8,753 bases of DNA from Gemmatimonadota bacterium (GCA_004357415.1 SMVY01000043.1:1-8753), one strand, 5' to 3'. Counted from the stretch's first letter, positions 1 through 5,878 are shown. The notes: generated from the sequence alone by a model not told the origin. Translations and numbers: made by a program.

Positions 1-42
1 AACTCAGCTCGTTCTCCGGCTGGCCGAATCTCGGTCCATCCT

Positions 43-77
43 CCACGTCCCACGTCCCACGCCCCACGCCCCACGCC
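43..77. repeat. Heptanucleotide tandem array (CCACGYC x5)
   Basis: Five consecutive 7-bp units, two reading CCACGTC and three CCACGCC, sit in the non-coding stretch before the lipoprotein gene. No gene is visible in positions 1-266; the rest of this stretch is C-rich and unremarkable. A CATAAT at 149-154 could be a -10 element, but I see no convincing -35 partner. The array is one of several degenerate 7-9 bp arrays in the intergenic spaces of this window. Confidence 0.8.
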
Positions 78-266
78 CTGTAACGATTCGACCCACCCCG
101 CATTGTCTCGTTCCGTACCGGACCCCGTTCCCGGCCCCGGCCTCAATTCATAATCCACTGCCATCACATCACTTACACCACATGGCCTCGGGCAATCCCT
201 CGTGGCACCGGCATTGCCGAAGTTGCGGTCGTAACCATCCTGTGAACCATCCCGTGGAGGCATATC

Positions 267-1469
267 GTGACATCGAAAAGTCTTGCAGCATTGGCAACCG
301 CCGTCTTGTTCGCCGCTTGCAGTGGCGACAGCGTGACGGGACCGGGCGCCGGTGGTGGACTCACCACCCAGTTCTCCCGGGCGATAACCCTCTCCGAGTT
401 GGACAGCATTCTGGCCAGCGGCCCGACCAGGGTGGAGATCAAGCTGATCAACGGCAGCCTGGTGGCCCGCGAGGTCGAGGTGAAGGAAGCCGAGGACCTG
501 AGGGACAAGGAAGAGATCGAGAGCCGGATCACGGCGATCAACCCGGCGGGGAACGTGACGCTGGCCCTGGGCGGGTTGGTGGTCGACTTCGATACCGGCA
601 CCGAGTTCGAGGCCGAGGACGGCCAGCATCTCACCATGCAGGAGTTCGTCACCCGGGTGCAGGACGCCCTGGCGGCGGGTGACAACCCGCCGGTCGAGGC
701 CAAGCGGAATCCGGCGGACACCCCCCAGGATCCCGGCGACGCCACCTTCCTGGCGACCAAGCTCGAGCTGGACGACGAGGCCGATGAAGACGAGATGGAG
801 ATCAACGTCGACGGCGACAACTACGCCACCACCACCACTCCGCCGCCCGATGCCATCCTCACGGTGCTGGGTCTGGCGATCGAGTTGGACGTCAGCGGCG
901 GGGTGACCGAAATCGAAGCCGAGATCGACGACGACCGGGAGGAAGTGGATTTCGAGGGGATGGTCGCGTCGGTGAACGGCTCGTCGTTCACCCTCACCGA
1001 CGGCACGGTGGTGAGCATCGTCGACGGCACCGAGATCGAAGACGCCGACGATGACGACGAGCTGGGCTCGCTGGCCGAGGTAGAGCAGGCACTGGCCGCT
1101 GGATTCCTGGTGGAGGCCGATGGCGAGGGCGTGGTCACCGGATCGAACCCGCTCACCATCACGGCCTCCGAGGTGGAATTCGAGATCGAAGACGACGACG
1201 ACGACCTGCCGGGCGACCTGGAATTCGAGGACCGAGTCACCAGCGTGGACGTGGCCGGCCGGACGCTGACCCTGGCCAACGGGACGATCGTACAAGTTGC
1301 CGACGATCAGCTCATCGACCACTCGAGCGACCTGCTGACGCTCCAGGCCGCATCCGACGCGATCGATGCCGGGCGCATGGTGGAGGCCGAAGGCGACGCC
1401 GAGCTGGTGGACGCCGGCCCACCCCTGACGCTGAATGCGCTCGATATCAAGATCGAGGACGACAGCTAG
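267..1469 (+). CDS. Acidic lipoprotein with DUF5666-like repeats
   Basis: A 400-residue exported protein. The GTG start is chosen because GGAGG (256-260) lies 6 bases upstream and a signal peptide begins at once: Lys4, hydrophobic residues 6-17, then a lipobox-like LFAAC with Cys18 as the probable lipidated residue, followed by a Gly/Ser/Asp linker. The mature part is built from repeated units of about 80 residues, roughly 85-180, 228-310 and 319-398, with a partial one near 195-225. The pattern is [E]xRVxxV..g.TlTLanGtvVxvxdgTxI, then an Ala-rich helix (EQALAAG), then a L/TIxAxxxExE strand. This resembles DUF5666 (small beta-barrel domains of unknown function); the assignment is from memory of the pattern. 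The units are joined by runs of Asp/Glu (residues 169-178, 220-230, 257-265, 306-313), giving a very acidic protein that might bind cations, which is speculation. Probably anchored in the outer membrane or facing the periplasm. It is a single gene facing the convergent sulfur operon. Confidence 0.8.
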   Translation: MTSKSLAALATAVLFAACSGDSVTGPGAGGGLTTQFSRAITLSELDSILASGPTRVEIKLINGSLVAREVEVKEAEDLRDKEEIESRITAINPAGNVTLALGGLVVDFDTGTEFEAEDGQHLTMQEFVTRVQDALAAGDNPPVEAKRNPADTPQDPGDATFLATKLELDDEADEDEMEINVDGDNYATTTTPPPDAILTVLGLAIELDVSGGVTEIEAEIDDDREEVDFEGMVASVNGSSFTLTDGTVVSIVDGTEIEDADDDDELGSLAEVEQALAAGFLVEADGEGVVTGSNPLTITASEVEFEIEDDDDDLPGDLEFEDRVTSVDVAGRTLTLANGTIVQVADDQLIDHSSDLLTLQAASDAIDAGRMVEAEGDAELVDAGPPLTLNALDIKIEDDS

Positions 1470-1491
1470 GAGTGCGCAGGGGGTTTATTGT

Positions 1492-1538
1492 GTGCGGAGT
1501 GCGGGGTGCGGGGTGCGGTGACCGCCCCGCAGCCCCGC
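1492..1538 (+). repeat. GTGCGGN heptad array forming a hairpin after the lipoprotein gene
   Basis: Four 7-bp units (GTGCGGA, GTGCGGG twice, GTGCGGT) run from 1492 to 1519, about 22 bases after the lipoprotein stop codon. The segment 1501-1518 can fold back on 1522-1538 (CCGCCCCGC AGCCCCGC) with only small bulges and a 3-base loop. This gives a very GC-rich stem. It has no T-tract, so it is not a canonical intrinsic terminator, but it is a plausible 3'-end barrier for the upstream transcript. Positions 1550-1582 add three imperfect GGCGGTA units. Confidence 0.6.
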
Positions 1539-1596
1539 CTAGGAGAACCAAGGGCGGTAGCAAGGCGGTAGCGGGCGGTAACGTTGCTTAGTCCTA

Positions 1597-1641
1597 CTGC
1601 CCCCGCTGCCCTCGCTGCCCTCGCTGCCCCCGCTGCCCCCG
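1597..1641 (-). repeat. 9-bp array CTGCCCYCG x5 abutting the stop of the sulfur-carrier fusion
   Basis: Five perfect-length 9-bp units on the + strand (CTGCCCCCG, CTGCCCTCG twice, CTGCCCCCG twice). The last ends three bases before the fusion gene's stop codon triplet (1645-1647). On the transcribed minus strand this reads as G-runs of 3-5 separated by CAGC or CAGCGA, a pattern able to form a G-quadruplex in the mRNA's 3' untranslated part. The same unit recurs after nrfH (6425-6478) and nrfA (7893-7916), each time with the G-runs on the sense strand. Confidence 0.75.
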
Positions 1642-1644
1642 CTG

Positions 1645-3075
1645 TCAGTACCGTGGCACCGACGGATCGACGTCAATCGACCACGCGTCAATCCCTCCGG
1701 CGAGGCTACGCACCTTCGAGAATCCGGCTGCCCGGAGAATTTCGAGGGCCTGCATCGAGCGTACGCCGGTATGACAGTGGGTGACGAGTTCCTTGTGTCC
1801 GTCCAGTTCGTTCAATCGGTCCGGTAGCTGACCGAGGGGAATCAGAACGCTGCCTTCGATGTGGCATATCTCCCACTCGGGCTGTTCGCGGACGTCGATG
1901 ATCACCAGGTCTGAGTTCTCCTCCAGCTCCCGGGCGAGTTCGCTCGCCGTCACCTCCGGCCCCTGGTACTGCGGCTCGGTCCCGACGCCGCAGAACGCTT
2001 GGTAGTCGATGAGTTCGGTTACCGTCGGGTTGTCCCCGCAGACCGGGCAGTCAGGGTCCTTGCGCACCGCCAGTTCGCGCATGGTGAATTGCATGGCATC
2101 GAACAGAATCAGGCGTCCAATGAGAGTCCTGCCGCGCCCGAGGATGAGCTTGATGGTTTCCAACGCCTGGATGCTGCCAATGATGCCGGGAAGCACGCCC
2201 AGCACGCCGCCCTCGGCGCACGACGGTACCAGGCCGGCAGGCGGCGGCTCGCTGAACAGGCAGCGATAGCAGGGGCCCACTTCCGCGTGGAACACCGACG
2301 CCTGGCCCTCGAACCGAAAAATCGACCCATAGACATTGGGCTTGCCCAGCATCACGCAGGCGTCGTTCACCAAGTAGCGGGTGGGAAAGTTGTCGGTCCC
2401 ATCCAACACCACGTCGAAGCCGCCCAGAATCTCCAGCGCGTTCTCCGAGGTGAGTCGGGTGTCGAACGTCTCCACCTGGACGTGCGGGTTGAGGTCCTCG
2501 AGCCGGGCCTTGGCCGACTCCAGCTTGGAACGCCCTACCGCAGCGGTGCCATGCACGATCTGGCGCTGGAGATTGGTGACGTCGACCACGTCGAAATCCA
2601 CCAGTCCAAGCGTACCGACACCGGCGGCGGCGAGATAGAGCGAGGCCGGTGAACCGAGTCCGCCGGCGCCGATCAACACCACCCGGGCGTCCTTGAGGCG
2701 ACGCTGACCCTGGAGTCCGACTTCTGGCAGGATGAGGTGGCGAGAGTAGCGCAGCACCTCGTCGTGCGACAGTCCGGGGAGGGTGGTCTCGACCGGTGCC
2801 GCCCCACCCGCGATACTGGGGACGATGGAGATCTCGTCTCCATCGGCGGTCGCGGTGTTTTCGCGGTCCAGCTCCCGAATGTCCCGGTCGTTCAGGTAGA
2901 CGTTGACGAAACTCCGCAGTCGCCGGTCCTGCTGGAACAGATGGCCCCTGAGCTTCGGATACATGCTGGTGAGCTGGTCGAGCACCTCCGCCACCGTGCC
3001 GGGCTCGAGCTCCACCGCTTCCTGACCGTCGGCATAGGCCCGGAGGGGGGTCGGAATGTGAATCACGACAGGCAT
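1645..3075 (-). CDS. moeB: Sulfur carrier (CysO/MoaD-like)-E1 (MoeB/MoeZ)-rhodanese fusion
   Basis: 476 residues with three domains. Residues 1-91 are a beta-grasp sulfur carrier of the ThiS/MoaD/CysO type ending in SIAGG, with Gly90-Gly91 at the position of the free diglycine of stand-alone carriers. Residues about 100-350 are an E1-like adenylyltransferase: nucleotide loop GAGGLGS (136-142), LQRQI around Arg171, Lys184, DGTDNF (225-230), two zinc CxxC pairs (Cys269/272, Cys343/346), and a conserved Cys286 in SCAEGG. Residues about 375-476 are a rhodanese with active loop CHTGVR (Cys434). Known for MoeZ-type enzymes: the E1 adenylates the carrier's C-terminal glycine and the rhodanese supplies sulfur to form a thiocarboxylate. 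The neighbours cysM and a JAMM peptidase point to cysteine synthesis rather than only molybdopterin. The diglycine is internal, so cleavage after Gly91 should be needed before adenylation. ATG start; AAAGGAG (3083-3089) lies 7 bases upstream, inside the previous gene; the gap to that gene's stop is one base. Last gene of the operon. Confidence 0.9.
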   Translation of the reverse strand: MPVVIHIPTPLRAYADGQEAVELEPGTVAEVLDQLTSMYPKLRGHLFQQDRRLRSFVNVYLNDRDIRELDRENTATADGDEISIVPSIAGGAAPVETTLPGLSHDEVLRYSRHLILPEVGLQGQRRLKDARVVLIGAGGLGSPASLYLAAAGVGTLGLVDFDVVDVTNLQRQIVHGTAAVGRSKLESAKARLEDLNPHVQVETFDTRLTSENALEILGGFDVVLDGTDNFPTRYLVNDACVMLGKPNVYGSIFRFEGQASVFHAEVGPCYRCLFSEPPPAGLVPSCAEGGVLGVLPGIIGSIQALETIKLILGRGRTLIGRLILFDAMQFTMRELAVRKDPDCPVCGDNPTVTELIDYQAFCGVGTEPQYQGPEVTASELARELEENSDLVIIDVREQPEWEICHIEGSVLIPLGQLPDRLNELDGHKELVTHCHTGVRSMQALEILRAAGFSKVRSLAGGIDAWSIDVDPSVPRY

Positions 3076-3076
3076 G

Positions 3077-3508
3077 TTACGACTCCTTTATGTCCAGCAC
3101 TTCTTCGACGAAGCGGTCGCGATCGTCGGTCAGTCCCCACACCCGCTCCTCCTGCACCAACCCGCCGACGATCGAAACGATGAGATAGCGATACCAGGGC
3201 CAGGCGTGTTCCCGATCGTAAGCCGAGGGCCGGGCACTCACGTTGGGATGCGAGTGGTACACGCCGACGACCTGAAAACCGGACGCCTCCGCATGGCGCT
3301 CCACCGATAGAAACTCCTCGGGCGTGATGGAGTACCGGTGGTACTCCGCTCCGTCCCCCAAACGGATATTCCGGACCGGTGCCTCGTGGTGCACCACGAT
3401 GCTCCCCTCAGGGCGTACCCTGCCGATCAGCAAGCCACACCCTTCCGCAGGATAGGCGCCGACCAGGTGCCGGCGCAGGGCCACGAGCACATCAGGGGCG
3501 ATCTGCAT
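3077..3508 (-). CDS. JAMM/Mpn+ metallopeptidase, Mec-like (M67 family)
   Basis: A 143-residue zinc peptidase with a complete JAMM signature: Glu22 in the PAEGCGLLIG strand, then His85-Ser-His87, seven residues, Ser95, two residues, Asp98. The length fits stand-alone bacterial M67 peptidases. In mycobacteria Mec hydrolyses the bond between the CysO diglycine and cysteine; other bacterial JAMM proteins trim residues after the diglycine of ThiS/MoaD-like carriers. Here it lies between cysM and the carrier-E1-rhodanese fusion, one base from each, so translational coupling is likely. GGAGGGG (3515-3521) lies 6 bases before the ATG. Two roles are plausible and not exclusive: freeing cysteine from carrier-cysteine, and cutting the fusion after its internal Gly-Gly. 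No signal peptide, so cytoplasmic. The family is sure; the substrate is inferred from context. Confidence 0.92.
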   Translation of the reverse strand: MQIAPDVLVALRRHLVGAYPAEGCGLLIGRVRPEGSIVVHHEAPVRNIRLGDGAEYHRYSITPEEFLSVERHAEASGFQVVGVYHSHPNVSARPSAYDREHAWPWYRYLIVSIVGGLVQEERVWGLTDDRDRFVEEVLDIKES

Positions 3509-3509
3509 C

Positions 3510-4490
3510 TCACGCCCCTCCCCCGAACAGGCGCCGGTCTTCCGACAGATAGCGGGTGCCGCCGTCGGGAGCGATCACCACCACCACCGGCGGCGGGGCG
3601 CGATCATCCTTCGTTTCCCGAGCCAGCACTTCTTCGGCGGCCACCACCGCGGCTCCCGTCGACCACCCCACGAACAGCCCGTCCCGGGAGGCGAGGTCTC
3701 TGACTCTCGACTCGGCCTCCTCGGTCGCCACGAACACCGTTTCGTCAACGGCGGATGGATGGTAGATGGCGGGAACGATGGCCGTGGCCATGTGTTTGAG
3801 CCCCTCCAACCCGTGAAACGAACCGTCGGGCTCGACCGCGATCAGGCGAATTTCAGGGCGCTTCTCCTTGAGGAATCGCCCGGCACCCATCATGGTGCCA
3901 CTGGTCCCGACCCCGGCGACCAGATGGGTGACCGTCCCCGCCGTATCGGCCCAGATTTCGGGGCCGGTCGTCAAGTAATGGCCCTGAGGATTGGCGGGAT
4001 TGTCATACTGGTCGGCGTACCAATAGCGATCGGCCTCGGCCACCGCCAAATCGCGGGCCCGACGGATGGCGCCGTCACTCCCCTCCAGCGGATCCGTCTC
4101 GATCAGCTCGGCCCCGTACACCTTGATCATGGAACGCCGCTCGGCCGAGGCGTTGCCCGGGACGCAGACGGTGACGCCGATGCCAGCGGCCGCGCCCAGC
4201 ATGGCATAGGCCACGGCCGTGTTGCCGCTGGAGGCATCCAGCAGGCGGCGCCCGGGCAAGGCACCGGAGGCGATCCCCGCCCGCAGGATCTCCCGCGCGG
4301 GCCGGTCCTTGACCGACCCCCCGGGGTTGAGCCACTCGGCTTTCAACAGCAGCTCGGCTGGCGCCCCGCCCCCACCGGGGACGAGGACCGGGATCAGCGG
4401 CGTTCGCCCCACCAGTTGCCACAGTGCGGGTTCTCGCCACTCGACGTCAGATCCGGCAGCGCGAGATGCGTGAGACAGTGAGTGCGTCAA
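3510..4490 (-). CDS. cysM: PLP-dependent cysteine synthase (CysM type)
   Basis: 326 residues, the usual length of the fold-type II cysteine synthase family. It shows the PLP-binding Lys61 in NPGGSVKDRPA, the substrate loop ASSGNT (86-91), the phosphate-binding loop GVGTSGT (193-199), and STGA (277-280), whose Ser contacts the PLP nitrogen in this family. The enzyme replaces the leaving group of an activated serine (O-acetyl- or O-phosphoserine) with sulfur. The genes for the carrier and the Mec-like peptidase directly downstream suggest that the donor is a protein thiocarboxylate, as for mycobacterial CysM, rather than free sulfide. The acceptor cannot be decided from the sequence. The start is TTG at 4490-4488: an in-frame TGA at 4499-4497 closes the frame just upstream, and no ATG or GTG follows in the first 18 codons. 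AAAGGAG (4503-4509) is 12 bases away, which is long and predicts modest initiation. First structural gene of the operon, behind an attenuator-like leader. Confidence 0.93.
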   Translation of the reverse strand: MTHSLSHASRAAGSDVEWREPALWQLVGRTPLIPVLVPGGGGAPAELLLKAEWLNPGGSVKDRPAREILRAGIASGALPGRRLLDASSGNTAVAYAMLGAAAGIGVTVCVPGNASAERRSMIKVYGAELIETDPLEGSDGAIRRARDLAVAEADRYWYADQYDNPANPQGHYLTTGPEIWADTAGTVTHLVAGVGTSGTMMGAGRFLKEKRPEIRLIAVEPDGSFHGLEGLKHMATAIVPAIYHPSAVDETVFVATEEAESRVRDLASRDGLFVGWSTGAAVVAAEEVLARETKDDRAPPPVVVVIAPDGGTRYLSEDRRLFGGGA

Positions 4491-4523
4491 GATGGTTCAA
4501 CTCTCCTTTGAGCTACGGCAATC

Positions 4524-4558
4524 AAAAAACCCACCTCCAATGGCAATGGGAGGTGGGT
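4524..4558 (-). terminator. Intrinsic terminator in the cysM leader
   Basis: On the minus strand a perfect 10-bp stem, ACCCACCTCC (4558-4549) with GGAGGTGGGT (4538-4529), encloses a 10-base loop and is followed by six T (4529-4524). It stands about 34 bases upstream of the cysM start and downstream of the predicted promoter, so it can only work as a conditional terminator for this operon or stop readthrough from the fdxA cluster. The T-run is only on this side, so the terminator points toward cysM. Confidence 0.85.
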
Positions 4559-4599
4559 CAGCAGCTGGTGCTCGTGTCCGTGTGGAACGTACCGGTACT

Positions 4600-4692
4600 C
4601 TAGCTGGGGCCGACCTCCTCAGAGGTTCGACTACAGCCGCAATGGACAGACTGCAACTTCCGCAATATGCCGAGAGGGCATTCAGTCATCAT
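4600..4692 (-). CDS. 30-codon leader peptide with Cys-Gly-Cys, probably leaderless
   Basis: Reads M M T E C P L G I L and continues to HCGCSRTSEEVGPS, then TAG. Cysteine stands at positions 5, 18 and 20, three of 30, much above the usual rate, with the CGC pair just before the mutually pairing segments. The first ATG (4692-4690) begins 7 bases after the predicted -10 box, so the transcript probably starts at or beside it and no ribosome binding site is needed; a second ATG follows at once. Cysteine-rich leaderless ORFs acting as attenuators of sulfur operons are known in mycobacteria. No protein function is suggested beyond reporting cysteinyl-tRNA supply. It could be a chance ORF; the placement between promoter and terminator argues for it. 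Confidence 0.45.
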   Translation of the reverse strand: MMTECPLGILRKLQSVHCGCSRTSEEVGPS

Positions 4693-4699
4693 GATTTAA

Positions 4700-4728
4700 T
4701 AGATAGGGTATCCGGCACAAGCGGTCAA
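4700..4728 (-). promoter_or_regulatory. Predicted sigma-70-type promoter of the cysM operon
   Basis: On the minus strand TTGACC (4728-4723) is followed after exactly 17 bases by TATCTA (4705-4700). The expected start of transcription, about 7 bases on, is the A of the leader ATG at 4692. The -35 box is strong (5 of 6), the -10 box only fair. A single GGCAGCGGGGGC element on the + strand (4729-4740) touches the -35 box. Confidence 0.5.
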
Positions 4729-4753
4729 GGCAGCGGGGGCATTGGGTGGGGCC

Positions 4754-4821
4754 ATTGGCTAGTGGCTGGTGGCTGGTACACTCCCGCAGATGCGGGAGCA
4801 AACCACTAGCCACCAGCCAAT
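4754..4821. repeat. Heptad-built long inverted repeat between the fdxA cluster and the cysM promoter
   Basis: The left arm 4754-4777 is made of GGCTRGT heptads. The right arm 4802-4821 is its reverse complement at 18 of 20 positions. Nested in the loop is a perfect CTCCCGC (4781-4787) / GCGGGAG (4792-4798) hairpin with a 4-base loop. It begins 6 bases after the stop codon of the 89-residue protein gene (minus strand), so it probably folds at the 3' end of that transcript. No T-run follows. Confidence 0.75.
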
Positions 4822-4826
4822 ACCCA

Positions 4827-5096
4827 TCATGCGTGCACTAGCGCATCCACCTTGTGCGACAGCTCCTCGGCAGTGCCATCGATCCGGTAGGCCCGTAGGC
4901 AGGGGCCGTCGTTACTCTGTTCGACCCGGAACAACAGGATCGAGTGGTGCTCCTCGGAGAGGTGGTACTCGAGATAGGAATAGGACCGGCCTGGCTCGGC
5001 GCCCGCGCTGATCTCGAACTTCTGGCCGCTCCTGACCACGCCGATGAGATCCTCCAGCCATGCCTTGATCGTGGTTGCGCCATGGTGTTCGGCCAT
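4827..5096 (-). CDS. Hypothetical 89-residue protein
   Basis: I do not recognise this small protein. It is soluble-looking, without signal peptide, membrane helix or cysteine motif (one Cys, in DGPCLRAYRI). An N-terminal amphipathic helix (about 8-23, TIKAWLEDLIGVVRSG) is followed by alternating strand-like segments (KFEISAG, YLEYHLSE, SILLFRVEQ, CLRAYRID) and a C-terminal helix (about 74-88), suggesting a small alpha/beta fold. The start is supported by AAAGGGGG (5103-5110), 6 bases before the ATG. It follows the DUF6494-like gene after 100 bases that carry an inverted repeat. It may be the last gene of the fdxA transcript. Confidence 0.65.
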   Translation of the reverse strand: MAEHHGATTIKAWLEDLIGVVRSGQKFEISAGAEPGRSYSYLEYHLSEEHHSILLFRVEQSNDGPCLRAYRIDGTAEELSHKVDALVHA

Positions 5097-5130
5097 TCGT
5101 GGCCCCCTTTGAGCGGGAAATCAGGGAAGA

Positions 5131-5196
5131 GCTATGGGCTGTGGGCTTTGGGCTGTGGGCCTCGGATGTGGGAGCTCATAGCCCATAGCCCATAGC
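5131..5196. repeat. GGGCTRT heptad inverted repeat after the DUF6494-like gene
   Basis: The left arm 5131-5146 (GCTATGGGCTGTGGGC) pairs with the right arm 5181-5196 at 15 of 16 positions; both arms are tandem 7-bp units related to GGGCTAT. The right arm touches the TAG stop triplet (5197-5199) of the DUF6494-like gene, so on the minus strand the array starts with the first base after that gene. A strong hairpin in the transcript between this gene and the 89-residue protein gene is expected. Confidence 0.8.
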
Positions 5197-5406
5197 CTAT
5201 TTAAACCCGATCTCGTCCTTCAATTCGAACCTCGTATCCAGACCGGCTAGTTCGAGGTTGACCGACGCGCTCACGGCGGTCCGGCCCTCGAGCTGCCCCG
5301 CCGCGTCCGCCTGGCGGATGGCGTCTTCGATGGTCCGCTGGGCTTCGACGCCGAACCGCTTGAGGAACTTGCGAACCGAGAGATTCAGCGTCTCGTCGTT
5401 GATCAT
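5197..5406 (-). CDS. Small DUF6494-like protein
   Basis: 69 residues with the pattern MINDETLNLSVRKFLKRFGVEAQRTIEDAI, then an Ala-rich acidic helix, LEGRTAVSASVNLELAGL and an acidic C-terminus (FELKDEIGF). The N-terminal NxSxRKFLKxxGVxxQRxIExA signature and overall length match DUF6494 as I remember it; its function is unknown. No membrane segment or cysteine. The ATG lies 19 bases after the ferredoxin stop with a purine-rich GAGAGG upstream, so the two genes are probably co-transcribed. That would link it loosely to iron-sulfur or redox metabolism. The stop codon borders the heptad inverted repeat. Confidence 0.75.
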   Translation of the reverse strand: MINDETLNLSVRKFLKRFGVEAQRTIEDAIRQADAAGQLEGRTAVSASVNLELAGLDTRFELKDEIGFK

Positions 5407-5425
5407 GGTGCCCGCCTCTCAGGAG

Positions 5426-5698
5426 TCATCCCCCCACCCCCTGTGCCACCTCACGCTCTTCGCCGCCCTCGAAATAGGCGTAGTTCTTTCGGGTGAACTC
5501 CGCCCACTCGGGCGGGACGTCCTCCTCGGGGAAGATCGCTGTAACCGGGCACTCCGGCTCGCAGGCGCCGCAGTCGATGCATTCGTCCGGATGGATGTAG
5601 AGCTGGTCCTCACCCTCGTAAATGCAATCCACCGGGCACACGTCCACACACGATCGATCCTTCAATCCGATGCAGGGCTCGGCGATGATATAGGTCAT
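5426..5698 (-). CDS. fdxA: Seven-iron ferredoxin, FdxA type
   Basis: 90 residues from the ATG at 5698, chosen over an in-frame ATG 11 codons upstream (5731) because MTYIIAEPC is the classical N-terminus and GAGGG precedes it. Cys9, Cys17, Cys21 and Cys50 would hold a [3Fe-4S] cluster; Cys25, Cys40, Cys43 and Cys46 a [4Fe-4S] cluster, as in Azotobacter ferredoxin I. VCPVDCIYEG and HPDECIDCGACEPECP are the diagnostic blocks; position 12 is Leu, so one cluster is three-iron. A soluble low-potential electron carrier. It is followed by the DUF6494-like gene, and its promoter should lie in 5699-5790, where I see no convincing boxes. Confidence 0.93.
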   Translation of the reverse strand: MTYIIAEPCIGLKDRSCVDVCPVDCIYEGEDQLYIHPDECIDCGACEPECPVTAIFPEEDVPPEWAEFTRKNYAYFEGGEEREVAQGVGG

Positions 5699-5787
5699 TG
5701 GTACTGCCCTCGGGAAAGGGGTATTTCGCAATATGGCGTGGTGAGCGGTTGGGAACCAGGGGGAAGGGCGTTGGGTGTATTCAATGC

Positions 5788-5822
5788 TGATTCTGGACTC
5801 TTGATTCTTGGTTCCTGATGTG
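5788..5822. repeat. TGATTCT-type heptad array
   Basis: Five degenerate 7-bp units in phase (TGATTCT, GGACTCT, TGATTCT, TGGTTCC, TGATGTG) lie between the divergent fdxA and nrfH genes. Low GC compared with its surroundings. It shows no inverted partner nearby. Confidence 0.55.
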
Positions 5823-5850
5823 GACGTGTCACTTCAGAAATCAGCCATCC

Positions 5851-5878
5851 CCGACCGCCTGACCGCCCGCCTGCCAGC
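5851..5878. repeat. CTGACCGC-type octad array upstream of nrfH
   Basis: CCGACCGC and CTGACCGC stand in tandem, followed by related CCGCCTGCC sequence. The same octad recurs five times at 7974-8013, beyond nrfA, so the nrfHA pair is bracketed by one repeat family. The rest of the 5699-5960 gap holds the heptad array at 5788 and no gene that I can support. Confidence 0.5.

Larger units (their letters stand above)
4524..4692 (-). promoter_or_regulatory. Predicted cysteine-responsive transcription attenuator of the cysM operon
   Basis: Four segments can pair in turn as in classical amino-acid attenuators. Segment 1 is ACCTC (4626-4622), segment 2 GGAGGT (4618-4613), segment 3 ACCTCC (4554-4549) and segment 4 GGAGGT (4538-4533). 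1:2 makes a 5-bp hairpin, 2:3 a 6-bp antiterminator, and 3:4 is the core of the terminator. A ribosome held at the Cys codons of the leader ORF (TGC 4641-4639, TGT 4635-4633) would cover segment 1 and leave 2 free to pair with 3. A ribosome reaching the TAG (4602-4600) would cover 2 and allow termination. Segments and codons are read from the sequence; the mechanism is inferred. The 2:3 helix is short, so the terminator may need kinetic help to be avoided. I found no T-box, S-box or other known riboswitch core here. Confidence 0.5.

Noticed and set aside
173..820. Long minus-strand open frame rich in serine opposite the lipoprotein gene (another at 821-1279)
   Set aside because: It is the reverse reading of GA/GC-rich acidic codons; no start signal, no recognisable domain, and the plus-strand frame has a ribosome site and signal peptide.
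1999..2652. 217-codon plus-strand open frame inside the fusion gene
   Set aside because: Antisense shadow of the E1 domain; the minus-strand frame carries zinc CxxC pairs, nucleotide loop and catalytic residues in order.
4524..4692. T-box, SAM (S-box) or SAH riboswitch before cysM
   Set aside because: The terminator invited this, but I found no T-box TGGNACC core on the transcribed strand, no S-box core and no SAH-type conserved block. The GTGGAAC-like word is on the other strand.
4492..4809. Plus-strand open frame of 105 codons across the cysM leader
   Set aside because: It runs through the terminator hairpin and the inverted repeat, has low-complexity composition and no good ribosome site; the region is better explained as a minus-strand regulatory leader.
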